Source: Aromatoleum toluolicum (GTDB lineage: Bacteria > Pseudomonadota > Gammaproteobacteria > Burkholderiales > Rhodocyclaceae). From it: a stretch of 64,000 nt of DNA. The notes under the pieces are model-generated. The model was not told the DNA's origin, did not search any database, and saw nothing but the letters and a program-made list of their open reading frames with translations. Positions 24,812 to 34,359 of this stretch are shown in pieces. Numbering within the stretch: position 1 is the stretch's first letter; the number at the start of each line of letters is the position of its first letter. The translations under genes and the position numbers were made by a program. The DNA lies in contig NZ_WTVS01000020.1 of assembly GCF_012911005.2 (NCBI RefSeq), positions 1-64,000 on the forward strand, in the 5' to 3' direction.

Positions 24812-27220
24812 ATGAACGTTGCTGAAAAACCCGTCATCGCCGCCGCCTCGCTGATCGGTCAGCGCATCCAGAAGAAGGACGCGCCCGAAAAGGCCGCCGG
24901 CAAGACGCGCTACATCCAGGACATGGTCGTTCCCGGCATGCTGCACGCAAAGATCCTGCGTTCGAGCCGCGTGCACGCGAAGATCAAGAGCATCGACACC
25001 TCGGCCGCAAAGGCGCTGCCCGGCGTTCATGTCGTCCTCACAGCGGCGGACGTGCCCGACCAGCAGCCGATCGGCGTCGCGCGCGACCACCTGCCGCTGA
25101 AGGGCGAACGCGTGCGCAGCCTGCGCGACGAGATCGCTGCGGTGGCCGCCGACAGCGACGAGATCGCCGAAGCCGCGCTGAAACTGATCCGCGTCGAATA
25201 CGAGGACCTGCCGGTCATCGCCACGCCCGAGGACGCGATCAAGCCGGGCGCGCCGCTGATCCACCCCGCCCCGCTCGACGCCCACGGCCGCCCGCAGTCG
25301 CTGCCGCCGAAAACGCCGATCGCGTTCGCCGGCAAGGCGGACAACATCGCGATGCGCTTCGACTACACGCACGGCGACATCGCCCAGGCCGAAGCCGAAT
25401 CCGACGTCGTCGTCGAGGACAGCTTCCAGCTGCACTACGTGACGCACTGCTGCATGGGCGTGTCGGGCGTCATCGCCGAGTTCGACGCCTCCGGCAACCT
25501 GCTGATGTACTCGAACACGCAGGTGCCCTTCCTGCACAAGCGCGAGTTCGCCGAATACCTCAACATCGATCCGAGCCGCGTGCGCATCATCCAGCCGCCC
25601 ATCGGCGGCGGATTCGGATCGAAGCTCGACATCTACCCGTTCGAAGTCATCTGCATCTTCCTCGCGCGCGCCGCAAAGCGCCCGGTCAAGATGGTCTTTA
25701 CACGCGAAGAAGAGTTTCTGGCCTCGCCGACGCGGCAGCCGGTGCTGCTGACGCTGCGCTCGGGCTGCAGGAAGGACGGCACGCTGACCTTCCGCCAGGT
25801 GCATACGCTGCACGACAACGGCGCCTACACGTCGTGGGGCGCGACGACGCCCTTCGTGATGATGCAGACCTTCTCGTCGCTGTACCGCGTGCCGGCGTGC
25901 GACTATCACACGACCGTGGTCTACACGAACAACCCCTATGCCGGCTCGTTCCGCGGCTACGGCAACCTGCAGGCGACCTTCGCCATCGAGCAGCACATGG
26001 ACATGCTGGCCGAGAAGATCGGCATGGACCCGCTCGACTTCCGCATGAAGAATGCGCAGGACGTCGGCGAAGTCACCGGCCAGGGCATGGAGTTCAAGAG
26101 CTGCGGCTTCAAGGAATGCCTGACGACTGCGGCCGAGCGCAGCGACTACCGGAAGAAGCACGCCGACAACATCGCGAACCGCAACGCGCGCGGGCCGGTG
26201 AAGCGCGGCATCGGCATCGCGTCGATGCTGCACGTCGGCGGCGGCGCGAAGATCTATCCGTCGGACGGCTGCGGCACGATCCTGAAGCTCGACGATTTTG
26301 CGAACGTCACGCTCATCACCGGCGCGTCCGAGATTGGCCAGGGCTCGGAAACGGTCCTGTCGCAGCTGGTCTGCGAGGAGCTGGGGCTGCCGATCTCGGC
26401 GGTCACCGTGGTCAATAACGACACCGCGATCACGCCGTGGGACGTCGGTGTGCATGCGAGCCGCACGACATTCATCGCCGGCAACTCGGCGATCGGCGCG
26501 GCGCGCAAGGCGAAGGCGAAGATCCTCGCGGCGGCGGCGAAGAAGCACGGCTGCGGCGAGGCGGCGCTCGACCTGCGCGGCGGCTTCGTCGTCGTCGCCG
26601 AGACGGGTGAGCCCGTGGTCGAACTGGCGCGCCTGATGCGGAACCTGCACTTCTCCGACAAGGCCGAGCTCGTCATGACGACCTTCTACTACGAGCCGCC
26701 GAGCGTCCATCAGGACAAGGCCTTCAAGGGCGACGTGTCAGCCGCCTACGCGTGGGCCGCGCAGGTCGTCGAGGTCGAGGTCGATACCGAGACCGGCATC
26801 GTGAAGATGACGAAGGTCACCGGCACGCACGACGTCGGCCGCGTGCTCAACCGCCTCGGCCTCGAAGGCCAGATCGAAGGCGGCGTCGTCATGGGCCAAG
26901 GCTACGCGCTGACCGAGAACCTGATCGTCGAGAACGGCGTCACGCGCAACCCGAACTTCCGCGACTACAAGCTGGTGACGGCGCCGGAGATCCCCGAGAT
27001 GGACATCACCTTCGTCGAGTCGATGGACGGAGAAGGTCCGCAGGGCGCCAAGGGCGTTGGCGAGGCGCCGGCGATCTGCATCGCCGCGGCCGCCGCGAAC
27101 GCGATCCACAACGCGACGGGGGTGCGCATCTTCGGCCTGCCCTTCACCCCGGAAGCGGTGTACCGGGCCCTCCGCGGCAAGTCCGACAAGCCTCACTGGC
27201 CCGCGTGGAAACCGGAATGA
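24812..27220 (+). CDS. Molybdenum hydroxylase catalytic (molybdopterin) subunit
   Basis: 802-residue large subunit of the xanthine oxidase family. It shows the N-terminal a/b hammerhead ([20 protein letters not shown]), GGGFGSK, the FRGYG segment, IGQGSETV, and the C-terminal catalytic glutamate in GAKGVGEAP. Such enzymes hydroxylate with water at activated carbons or dehydroxylate phenols. The stop overlaps the CoA-transferase start by four bases. Its XdhC-type sulfuration factor is probably the MeaB-XdhC fusion at 38.0-39.8 kb. The substrate cannot be read from sequence. Confidence 0.9.
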   Translation: MNVAEKPVIAAASLIGQRIQKKDAPEKAAGKTRYIQDMVVPGMLHAKILRSSRVHAKIKSIDTSAAKALPGVHVVLTAADVPDQQPIGVARDHLPLKGERVRSLRDEIAAVAADSDEIAEAALKLIRVEYEDLPVIATPEDAIKPGAPLIHPAPLDAHGRPQSLPPKTPIAFAGKADNIAMRFDYTHGDIAQAEAESDVVVEDSFQLHYVTHCCMGVSGVIAEFDASGNLLMYSNTQVPFLHKREFAEYLNIDPSRVRIIQPPIGGGFGSKLDIYPFEVICIFLARAAKRPVKMVFTREEEFLASPTRQPVLLTLRSGCRKDGTLTFRQVHTLHDNGAYTSWGATTPFVMMQTFSSLYRVPACDYHTTVVYTNNPYAGSFRGYGNLQATFAIEQHMDMLAEKIGMDPLDFRMKNAQDVGEVTGQGMEFKSCGFKECLTTAAERSDYRKKHADNIANRNARGPVKRGIGIASMLHVGGGAKIYPSDGCGTILKLDDFANVTLITGASEIGQGSETVLSQLVCEELGLPISAVTVVNNDTAITPWDVGVHASRTTFIAGNSAIGAARKAKAKILAAAAKKHGCGEAALDLRGGFVVVAETGEPVVELARLMRNLHFSDKAELVMTTFYYEPPSVHQDKAFKGDVSAAYAWAAQVVEVEVDTETGIVKMTKVTGTHDVGRVLNRLGLEGQIEGGVVMGQGYALTENLIVENGVTRNPNFRDYKLVTAPEIPEMDITFVESMDGEGPQGAKGVGEAPAICIAAAAANAIHNATGVRIFGLPFTPEAVYRALRGKSDKPHWPAWKPE

Positions 27221-28413
27221 AGCCGCGCACCGTACTCTCCATGGAGCAGGCGCTGTCGATGCCCTACGCGACGCTGCGCTTCGCGCAGCTCGGCTGGCGC
27301 GTGATCCGCCTCGAATCGACGCCATCGGGCGATGGCCTGCCCGGCGATCCCAACCGCTACATCGGCGGCAAGGTCGCCGACGACGACCGGCGCACCTACT
27401 TCATCGCACCCAACGTCGGCAAGGAGGCGATCGCGCTCAACCTCAAGGAGCCCGACGGCCAGGCGTTGCTCAGGCGTCTGCTGGTCGAGCTCGACGTCGA
27501 CGTGTTCTGCTGCAACACGGTGCCGCGTCGCTACAAACAGCTCGGCATCGACTACAGCACGCTCGCCGCGGCGAAGCCGGATCTGATCTGGGCGGGGATT
27601 TCGGCGATGGGACCGGACTACCCGGATGCGCCCGGCTACGATCCGGTGATCCAGGCGATGGCCGGCTACATGGAACTCACCGGTGCGGCCGACGGGCCGC
27701 CGACGCTCGCCGGCGTGCCGATCATCGACCTCAAGGCGGGAGACGAGGTCTATGCGAATGTAATGATGGCGCTGATCGAACGCGCCGAGAGCGGCAAGGG
27801 CACGCGCATCGACGTCTCCATGCTGCAGGCCGCCGCGTCGTGGCTCATCACGACGCTGCCGCTGCTCGACTTCGACTGCCAGCCGTCCGAGATCACGCGC
27901 TGCGGCAACGAACACCGCAAGTTCATCCCGACGAACGTCTATCCGACGGCCGACGGATTCATCTACATGGCGATCGGCAGCGACGTGCAGTGGAAGCGCC
28001 TGTGCGAGATCCCGAAGTTTGCGTCGATCGGTAACTCCGCGCGCGCGACGAACGAAGGGCGCCATCGCGAGCGCGAGGCGATCCACCGCGACGTCTCCGC
28101 CGTCACCAGCCGCTATCCGACCGGCGAGATCGCCGCGGATTTCCGCGACGGCACGATCCCGCACGCACCGATCCACGACATCCCGGCAGTGCGCGAGATG
28201 GACGCCATCCGCCAGCGGCTGACGACCACGCGCATGCCTGGCGGCAAACTCGTGCATATGCAGCCGATGGCGGTCGACGTTGCCGGTGCCGATGGCGGAG
28301 AGCTGGCGTTCGCGCCGCGCTACGGCCAGCACACGGATGCCGTCCTGCGCGAGGCCGGATGCAGCGACGACGAGATCGCGCTGCTGCACGCGCGAGGGAT
28401 CGTCGCCAGCTGA
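27217..28413 (+). CDS. Family III CoA-transferase (CaiB/BaiF)
   Basis: 398 residues of the formyl-CoA transferase family, which move CoA between carboxylic acids through an aspartyl-CoA anhydride. The candidate catalytic Asp is in [12 protein letters not shown], about residue 170; [13 protein letters not shown] is also characteristic. Begins inside the molybdenum subunit stop (ATGA). It offers a second way, besides the AMP-forming ligase, to activate a pathway acid, perhaps the hydroxylated product. Confidence 0.88.
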   Translation: MKPRTVLSMEQALSMPYATLRFAQLGWRVIRLESTPSGDGLPGDPNRYIGGKVADDDRRTYFIAPNVGKEAIALNLKEPDGQALLRRLLVELDVDVFCCNTVPRRYKQLGIDYSTLAAAKPDLIWAGISAMGPDYPDAPGYDPVIQAMAGYMELTGAADGPPTLAGVPIIDLKAGDEVYANVMMALIERAESGKGTRIDVSMLQAAASWLITTLPLLDFDCQPSEITRCGNEHRKFIPTNVYPTADGFIYMAIGSDVQWKRLCEIPKFASIGNSARATNEGRHREREAIHRDVSAVTSRYPTGEIAADFRDGTIPHAPIHDIPAVREMDAIRQRLTTTRMPGGKLVHMQPMAVDVAGADGGELAFAPRYGQHTDAVLREAGCSDDEIALLHARGIVAS

Positions 28414-28437
28414 GCCCCGGCACCGCATCGTCATGCA

Positions 28438-28458
28438 GCGCCCCACCGGGAGGGGCGC
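28438..28458. terminator. GCGCCCC/GGGGCGC hairpin after the CoA-transferase gene
   Basis: GCGCCCC at 28438-28444 pairs perfectly with GGGGCGC at 28452-28458 across a 7-base loop. No T-run follows; it may partially separate the enzyme genes from the binding-protein gene. Confidence 0.4.
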
Positions 28459-28570
28459 CGCCCCCGATTCACGAACCCCGGAAACCATCGACGGCGAGAG
28501 GAGCGCGCGGACCCGATCCGCACGCGCGACAAGAGGTCCTTGTGGTGCACACCGTAGGAGACATCAGAAC

Positions 28571-29719
28571 ATGAAGATGCTTGGCATTCGATTGGCGCTG
28601 TCCGGACTCGTTCTGGCGGCGTCGTTGTCGGCGCACGCCCAGGTTAAGATCGGCGTCGTGTCCTCGGCGACCGGGCCGACCGCGCTGGTCGGCATTCCGC
28701 AGAAGAACACGGTGGCGCTGCTGCCGGCGAAGATCGGCGATCTCAACGTCGAGTACATCGCGCTCGACGACGCAAGCGATCCCACCGCGTCGGTCACCGC
28801 CGTGAAGAAACTGATCTCGGAGCAGAACGTCGACGCGATCATCGGGCCTTCCGGCTCGCCCAACGCGATGGGGGTGATCCAGTTCGTCGCCGACGCGGGC
28901 GTGCCGCTGCTCGCGCCGGTGGGCACGGCGGCCGTCGTGACCCCGATGGACGACAAGAAGAAGTGGGTGTTCAAGACCACCCAGAACGACGACATCATCG
29001 CCACGGCGCTCGTCGAGCACATGGTGAGGAAGGGCGTGAAGACGGTCGGCTTCATCGGCGTCGGCGACCCCTATGGCGAGAACTGGTACAAGGTGTTCTC
29101 GGCGCTCGCGGACAAGAACGGCATGAAGATCGTCGCCAACGAGCGCTTCCAGCGCCAGGATGCGTCGGTCACCGGCCAGAGCCTCAAGATCCTCGGCGCC
29201 GCGCCGGACGCGGTGCTCGTCGCCGCCGCCGGCGGGCCGGCGGTGCTCCCGCATACCACGCTCGTCGAGCAGGGCTACAAGGGGCAGATCTACCAGACGC
29301 ACGGCGCGGCGCTGCCCGATTTCCTCAAGCTCGGCGGCAAGAAGGTCGAGGGCACGGTCCTCGCCGCAAGCCTGATGCTGGTGCTGCCCGAGATCGCCGA
29401 CAACCACCCGTCGAAGAAGATCGCCGCCGACTACATCGCCGCCTACGAGAAGGCGCACGGCACGAAACCGGCGACCTTCGGCGCGAACGTCTTCGATGCC
29501 GGCCTGCTGCTGCAGCAGGCGATCCCGGCGGCGGCGAAGGTGGCCAAACCCGGCACGAAGGAGTTCCGCGCCGCGCTGCGCGACAGCCTCGAGCAGACCC
29601 GCGAGCTCGTCGGCACCCAGGGCATCTACAACATGAGCGCCACCGACCACAGCGGCTTCGACGAGCGCGGCCGCGTCCTCATCGCCGTCAGGGACGGCGG
29701 CTGGACGCTCGCGAAGTAA
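28571..29719 (+). CDS. Periplasmic substrate-binding protein, branched-chain amino acid (LivJ) type
   Basis: 382 residues with a signal peptide ending SAHA and a Peripla_BP_6 fold (VKIGVVSSATGPTALVGIPQKN, IIGPSGSPNAMG). In aromatic degraders this class binds aromatic or other carboxylic acids for ABC uptake. No permease or ATPase genes are adjacent, so it either borrows a transporter or serves as a sensor. Last gene of the plus-strand catabolic block. Confidence 0.88.
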   Translation: MKMLGIRLALSGLVLAASLSAHAQVKIGVVSSATGPTALVGIPQKNTVALLPAKIGDLNVEYIALDDASDPTASVTAVKKLISEQNVDAIIGPSGSPNAMGVIQFVADAGVPLLAPVGTAAVVTPMDDKKKWVFKTTQNDDIIATALVEHMVRKGVKTVGFIGVGDPYGENWYKVFSALADKNGMKIVANERFQRQDASVTGQSLKILGAAPDAVLVAAAGGPAVLPHTTLVEQGYKGQIYQTHGAALPDFLKLGGKKVEGTVLAASLMLVLPEIADNHPSKKIAADYIAAYEKAHGTKPATFGANVFDAGLLLQQAIPAAAKVAKPGTKEFRAALRDSLEQTRELVGTQGIYNMSATDHSGFDERGRVLIAVRDGGWTLAK

Positions 29720-29760
29720 GCGGCGGACCCCGCCTCTCGCCGCGAAGCCGCGCTACAAAC

Positions 29761-29794
29761 GGGCCCGCGTCACGGAACGACCGTGCGCGGGTCC
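29761..29794 (+). terminator. Long GC hairpin after the binding-protein gene
   Basis: GGGCCCGCG plus CACGG pairs with CCGTG plus CGCGGGTCC around an AACGA loop, 42 bp after the stop. A strong stem but without a clear T-run. It is the probable end of the catabolic transcript. Confidence 0.55.
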
Positions 29795-29972
29795 GTCGTC
29801 GTCCGGCCCGCAAAAAACCTCGCGCTCCCGCAAGCGAACGCCTGCGCAGCAAGGATCATCCGTAGCGGAAGAAACTTTCGCCGCGACCGTCGCGTCCTTT
29901 GACGCCGGACAGAAACTCCGACCCGTATCGACCCTAGACTGAAGCCGTTCAAACAATTTCACGGCAAACTAA

Positions 29973-31178
29973 ATGTCCACGATCGCGTCCCGATTGTTCC
30001 CGGCAGCGCTATGGGTGAGCGCGTTCCGCCCCTTCTTCCTGCTCGGCACGCTGTATGCCCCGCTGCTGATCGGCGCGTGGCTGGGCGCGGGGTTCGGATG
30101 GTGGAGCGGGCCGGTCGGCGACATGCCCGGCGCGCTGTGGCACGGCCACGAAATGATCTTCGGCTTCTCGTCCGCGATCATCCTCGGCATCGTGCTCACC
30201 GCCTTGCCGAGCTGGGCCGGCACCGAGGAAATCCACGGCGCCCGCCTCGCGCTGCTCGTCGCCGCCTGGCTCGCGGGCCGGCTCGCGTTCTGGGCGCTGC
30301 CTCTATTGCCGGCTAGCATCTCAGCGGTGGCCGACTGCCTGCTGTTTCCGCTCGTGTTCGCGACCCTCGCGCCGCAACTGCTGCAGGTGGAGAACCGGCT
30401 GTACCTGCTGCTGCTGCCGGTGCTCGCGGCCTTCTTCGCGGCCAACCTCGCCTTTCATCTGGGCATCGGCGCGGGCAACCCCGCCTTCGCCACGATCGCC
30501 CTGCACGGCGGCGTCTACACGATCCTCACGCTGTACGTGCTCAAGGGCGGCGTGCTGACGCCGGTTTTCACGGGCAACGCGCTGCGCGAGAAGGGGCGCG
30601 GGGAACAGACACCGTTCCGGATGGGGCTCGACGTCATCGCGGTGGGCCTCGTGATCGCCCTCGCCGCGCTCGACCTCACCGGCGCCCCGGCCCGCTGGGT
30701 CGGCCTCGCCGCCCTCGCCTGCACCCTCGTCCACGCCTGGCGCGTCGGCCGCTGGCAAGGCTGGCGCGTGGCCGACGTCCCCCTCCTCCTCGTCATGCAT
30801 CTCGGCTTCGCCTGGCTGATCCTCGCCTTCGCGCTCAAGGCACTCGCGGCGCTCACCGGCCTCGTTCCGGACACGATGTGGCTGCACGCCTTCACGGTCG
30901 GAAGCCTCGGCATGATGATGCTCGGCCTGATGACGCGCGTGAGCCTTCGCCATACCGGCCGTCCCCTGAAGCTGCCGGCCGCGATGCGCGTCGCCTGCGC
31001 ACTCGTCTTCACCGCGGCCATCGCGCGGCTCGCGCTCTCGATGCCCGACCTGCGCCCGGTGGCCCTCACCGTCACCGCGGTGCTTTGGGCGGCAGCTTTC
31101 GTGATCTACGTGTCCAGGTTCGGCTCGCTGCTGGCCGTGCCGAGCCTCCCGCGCAAGAACGGTGTTCTCAACAAATAA
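29973..31178 (+). CDS. nnrS: NnrS-family membrane protein
   Basis: 401 residues, almost entirely hydrophobic, with about 12 predicted membrane segments. The N-terminal FRPFFLLGTLYAPLL and the WHGHEMIFGF segment are characteristic of NnrS, a haem- and copper-containing protein linked to nitric oxide and nitrosative stress in denitrifiers. Starts with a weak ribosome site. I found no clear FNR/NNR half-site pair in the 250 bp upstream. It supports a denitrifying host. Confidence 0.87.
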   Translation: MSTIASRLFPAALWVSAFRPFFLLGTLYAPLLIGAWLGAGFGWWSGPVGDMPGALWHGHEMIFGFSSAIILGIVLTALPSWAGTEEIHGARLALLVAAWLAGRLAFWALPLLPASISAVADCLLFPLVFATLAPQLLQVENRLYLLLLPVLAAFFAANLAFHLGIGAGNPAFATIALHGGVYTILTLYVLKGGVLTPVFTGNALREKGRGEQTPFRMGLDVIAVGLVIALAALDLTGAPARWVGLAALACTLVHAWRVGRWQGWRVADVPLLLVMHLGFAWLILAFALKALAALTGLVPDTMWLHAFTVGSLGMMMLGLMTRVSLRHTGRPLKLPAAMRVACALVFTAAIARLALSMPDLRPVALTVTAVLWAAAFVIYVSRFGSLLAVPSLPRKNGVLNK

Positions 31179-31483
31179 CGTCGAAAACGCGCAATCGGAT
31201 TCAGTTGGGCGGAGCTGTCGTTCTTCTTAACTGAGCGCGGCTGGCAAGTCGTCGGCCTATGCGGACGCCCATCTGCCCCAGGCTGGGCGACCGCAATGCA
31301 AAGTACACCGGCCGCATGAAGCACAACACTGACGAGCGGCAGACACCTAATCGCAAGACCGTTCCTCGAAGCCACTTGGCATGGAACCATATTTGACTCG
31401 ACATCATGCGTTCATTCGGTGCGTGCGGAGGCGAAGGCAGCAAAGAAAGTAAGCCCACGATTAACCGGTGGCTTTCAGGCTCG
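31179..31483. other. Gene-free spacer at the left edge of the defence island
   Basis: 305 bases between the convergent nnrS and capP genes. No supported gene or strong hairpin. It contains CGCAATCGGA at 31190-31199, repeated at 36069-36078 just outside the other end of the CBASS genes. Base composition shifts to lower GC here. Confidence 0.5.
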
Positions 31484-32353
31484 TTACCCTTCCAGTCTTT
31501 CGCGCGGCGGCCAAACCTCGGCAGATCGAGGTAACCACAAGAGGCTTAGCGTGGCATCGTACTGTGCCGCGTGTATCTTCATCTCACGCAGCGGAATATG
31601 AGGGTCGGCGTGTGGAAACCAGACGGTTGCAGGGATCTTGGTGCCGTGCCGATCATGCAGAATTTCTGGATTTGCTGCCAGCGAGCCTTCTGGTAGAGGA
31701 ATGACGTTGCCGCGGGTACGGAAGAACGCGCCGGCGCGTGCCGCGGGCTCGCTCGACCAAGCCCAATTGATGAACCCGTCGTTGGACATCACCAGAACGG
31801 CTTTCTCATCGGTGTACTGCAACCACTTAAGGACCGCCGCCGTCAACGACACACCGTAACGCTCCGCGCATGCGCCGAGGATGTCCATGTCGACGTCCGT
31901 GGTGACCTGCCTGCGGTAGTCGTCCAGAGGCATCAGCAGGTACGAGGCAAATAAGTCAGCCTGGGCCTCGATGTCGCGCTCGTCCTGGGACCAGTTCAGC
32001 ATGTCGGCATCACTGCACTGGAAGGACTCTCGCTGCATCCGATGCAGGATGTAGTGCCCCAGTTCGTGTGCCTGCGTGAAACGCATCCGCCCTGGCGAGG
32101 TCACCGCATCGTTGTAGAGGAGCAGCCACTCCTTTCGGCCCTCTCCCGCGAACAAGGCTCCGTCGAAGCCCTTGATGGCCGCGGCCTGGACCTTCGTGAT
32201 CGGATCTGGCCACTTGAAGATATGGGCGCATTCCAGCGCAAGCTGCGGCACGTCCACCGGAAACCGGTCAATCCCATGCGCCACGCTGACGGCCTCGACC
32301 ACCTTGACGAGGCGGTTGGCTGCGCGCTGAGGCGTCCAGCCGCCGTCCGTCAT
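31484..32353 (-). CDS. capP: CapP, ImmA/IrrE-like zinc metalloprotease regulating CBASS
   Basis: 289 residues. The zinc motif HELGH is at 96-100, and the third ligand is probably Glu129 in the downstream EAQADLFASYLLMP helix. Cys113 lies between them and is a candidate for the cysteine switch described for CapP. C-terminal about 130 residues form a putative sensor domain. Its start overlaps the capH stop (ATGA). In characterised CapH/CapP pairs, CapP cleaves the CapH repressor upon DNA-damage signals and derepresses CBASS. Divergent from cdnC, exactly the published arrangement. Confidence 0.88.
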   Translation of the reverse strand: MTDGGWTPQRAANRLVKVVEAVSVAHGIDRFPVDVPQLALECAHIFKWPDPITKVQAAAIKGFDGALFAGEGRKEWLLLYNDAVTSPGRMRFTQAHELGHYILHRMQRESFQCSDADMLNWSQDERDIEAQADLFASYLLMPLDDYRRQVTTDVDMDILGACAERYGVSLTAAVLKWLQYTDEKAVLVMSNDGFINWAWSSEPAARAGAFFRTRGNVIPLPEGSLAANPEILHDRHGTKIPATVWFPHADPHIPLREMKIHAAQYDATLSLLWLPRSAEVWPPRERLEG

Positions 32354-32673
32354 GAAGTCTTTTTGAAGGTTTCGAGGATCTTGCGAAGCTGCTCCTTGGC
32401 CTCAGGCTCCAGCTTCTGGTAGCCGCGAAAGAACGCTTCGTCCAAATGCCGCTCTTCCGGGGCGCGTACATCTTCCTCGATGAAATACGACGCCGCCACG
32501 CCTAGCGCGTCAGCGAGCGCGGTGAGCTTCTCTGCCGACGGCCGCTGGGACTCCCGATTCTCAAGTTCCCAGAGATAGCTCTTGCTCAAGCCAGCGGCGT
32601 CGGCCAGCTTTTCGAGGGTCAGGTTGCGCGCCTTTCGCAGTTCGCGCAGTTTCTCTCCGAGACGGGTCGCCAT
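32350..32673 (-). CDS. capH: CapH, XRE-type repressor of the CBASS operon
   Basis: 107 residues. The HTH_XRE domain fills about residues 5-65 (LGEKLRELRKARNLTLEKLA, then AGLSKSYLWELENRE). The C-terminal about 40 residues are charged and helical, fitting an oligomerisation segment and protease target. Translationally coupled to capP. It probably binds the CCGAACTT/AGTTCG repeats in the intergenic region and represses both directions. Assignment rests on its pairing with capP next to a type III CBASS. Confidence 0.86.
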   Translation of the reverse strand: MATRLGEKLRELRKARNLTLEKLADAAGLSKSYLWELENRESQRPSAEKLTALADALGVAASYFIEEDVRAPEERHLDEAFFRGYQKLEPEAKEQLRKILETFKKTS

Positions 32674-32725
32674 GGTCTCGTCTCCTGTTCAGTCATGCGT
32701 TGCAAGCCTGAAGATTACCACGATA

Positions 32726-32793
32726 CCGAACTTTTTGTTTGACAACCGAGAAAGACGGTGTAACATCTGCCTCGAGTTCGCTATTCCGAACTT
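32726..32793 (+). promoter_or_regulatory. CBASS promoter with CapH operator sites
   Basis: A good sigma-70 promoter: TTGACA at 32739-32744 and TAACAT at 32761-32766, 16 bp apart. Directly downstream, AGTTCG at 32775-32780 faces CGAACT at 32787-32792, a palindrome over the expected transcription start. A direct copy of the half-site CCGAACTT lies upstream at 32726-32733. This layout suits repression by CapH. Confidence 0.72.
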
Positions 32794-32872
32794 ATTTTTA
32801 GGCCTCCAAGAACGACGATCACGGGGGACCTGATCGCGCAGCCCCCGTCAACGACCCAAGGAGCATGTCCGC

Positions 32873-33838
32873 ATGTCCAGAACCCACGTCGATCACCGCG
32901 ACCTCGTTCGCTTTGCCGAAGAACGGGTCAATCTGCCCAAGGAAAAGGCCGATGAGTTCCGGGCGCAGGCGCGCCGGCTGCGCGAGAAGCTGGAGACCTA
33001 CCTGACGGACCATCCGGACTTCGCGCTGAAGAAGATGCAGCTCTCGGGCAGCCTGGCCAAGGGCACCGCGCTGCGCTCGCTGAACGACATCGACGTGGCC
33101 ATCTACGTCAGCGGCTCCGATGCACCGCACGACGTGAAGGCCCTGCTGGACTACCTTGCCGAGAGGCTGCGCAAGGCATTCCCCAACTTCAGCCCCGAAC
33201 AGGTGCAGCCCCAGACCTACTCGGTCACCGTGAACTTCCGCGGGACCGGGTTGAATGTGGATGTCGTGCCCGTGCTGTACGCGGGCCTGCCTGACTGGCG
33301 AGGCAACCTCGTCAGCCAGGACGATGGGTCGTTCCTGGAAACCAGCATTCCGCTGCACCTGGAGTTCGCACGCAAGCGTAAGCAGGCTCAGCCCACGCAC
33401 TTCGCGCAGATCGTGCGCTTGGTCAAATTCTGGGCGCGCCGCATGAAGCAGGAGCACGATGGGTTCCGCTTCAAGTCGTTCATGATCGAGATGATCCTGG
33501 CAAAGCTCGCCGACGACGGAACCGATCTATCGGACTATCCCGAGGCGCTGCAGGCGTTCTTCACGTACGTCGCCAACAGCAATCTGAGCGAGCGCATCGT
33601 GTTCGAGGACCACTACAAGGCATCGGAGGTTGCTCCCTGCGCGGACCGGGTGCAGATCATCGATCCGATCAACGCCACCAACAATGTTGCGCGGCTGTAC
33701 ACCGACCAGAACGCTGGTGCGATCGTGGAGGCAGCCCTGGACGCGGGCGATGCCATCGATGCCGCCTTGAGGGCGCCGACCAAAGAGCTGACCGTGCGTT
33801 ACTGGCAGAAAGTCTTCGGCTCCGCTTTCCAAGGGTGA
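32873..33838 (+). CDS. cdnC: CdnC, CD-NTase cyclic oligonucleotide synthase
   Basis: 321 residues, the signal-producing enzyme of CBASS. The nucleotidyltransferase active site is GSLAKGT (Gly59-Ser60) with Asp72 and Asp74 in NDIDVAIYV and the third acid Asp130 in GLNVDVVPVL. Length and motif spacing match the E. coli MS115-1 type CdnC as I remember it, which makes cyclic tri-AMP. First gene of the cdnC-cap7-cap6-nucC operon. Its activity should depend on the HORMA protein encoded next. Confidence 0.93.
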   Translation: MSRTHVDHRDLVRFAEERVNLPKEKADEFRAQARRLREKLETYLTDHPDFALKKMQLSGSLAKGTALRSLNDIDVAIYVSGSDAPHDVKALLDYLAERLRKAFPNFSPEQVQPQTYSVTVNFRGTGLNVDVVPVLYAGLPDWRGNLVSQDDGSFLETSIPLHLEFARKRKQAQPTHFAQIVRLVKFWARRMKQEHDGFRFKSFMIEMILAKLADDGTDLSDYPEALQAFFTYVANSNLSERIVFEDHYKASEVAPCADRVQIIDPINATNNVARLYTDQNAGAIVEAALDAGDAIDAALRAPTKELTVRYWQKVFGSAFQG

Positions 33839-34359
33839 ACAACTTGAGCTACGCCTACACCATCACCGAGACCAAGACGTTCACCTTGACGCATGCCAGG
33901 CATTTGGCCGCGAAGGTGGCGGCGGATCTGAAGCGGATGCAGCGCTTCTACCATGCCCCGGACGATGCCCACATCGAGCGGCTCGAAGGCGAGATCACAG
34001 AGCTCTTGCGCCAGGGGTACCTCGGCACGGTTACCTATGGATTCAAGCGCAACGGTGACTGGATCGAGCCAACCCTGCGATACACGGCCAGGGAACTGGC
34101 CGGTGACAGCATGGATGACGATCCAGGGCGTGTGCGTCCCGGCGCTAACGTGACGGGAGCGTCGTTCTACAGCTATCTCACCTACAGCTCTGCTTGGTAT
34201 GCACTCCCGTCGGCGCAGCGTGAGGCCATCGAACAGCAGTTGCCTGTCCAGCGTACGGGGGCTCCCGAGCCCTCGGTCAGCGGAGGCTACTTCGCCGACG
34301 ACAAGACGTATTCATCCGGCGGACGCGCCTTGGGCCGCGCCAGTGTCAGGAGCTATTGA
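33835..34359 (+). CDS. cap7: Cap7, bacterial HORMA-domain activator
   Basis: 174 residues of the bacterial HORMA family. Segments YTITETKTFTLTHARHLAAK (N-terminal strand and first helix) and KTYSSGGRALGRASVRSY (C-terminal safety-belt region) match the type III CBASS HORMA. I start at the GTG overlapping the cdnC stop; a TTG nine bases on, with AAGGG at 33831, is an equally good start. Known role: in its closed state, bound to a peptide, it binds and activates CdnC. Confidence 0.88.
   Translation: MNNLSYAYTITETKTFTLTHARHLAAKVAADLKRMQRFYHAPDDAHIERLEGEITELLRQGYLGTVTYGFKRNGDWIEPTLRYTARELAGDSMDDDPGRVRPGANVTGASFYSYLTYSSAWYALPSAQREAIEQQLPVQRTGAPEPSVSGGYFADDKTYSSGGRALGRASVRSY

Noticed and set aside
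23481-27220. 4-hydroxybenzoyl-CoA reductase
   Set aside because: The FAD subunit (287 residues) lacks the insertion carrying the extra 4Fe-4S cluster that defines that enzyme, so a general molybdenum hydroxylase call is safer.
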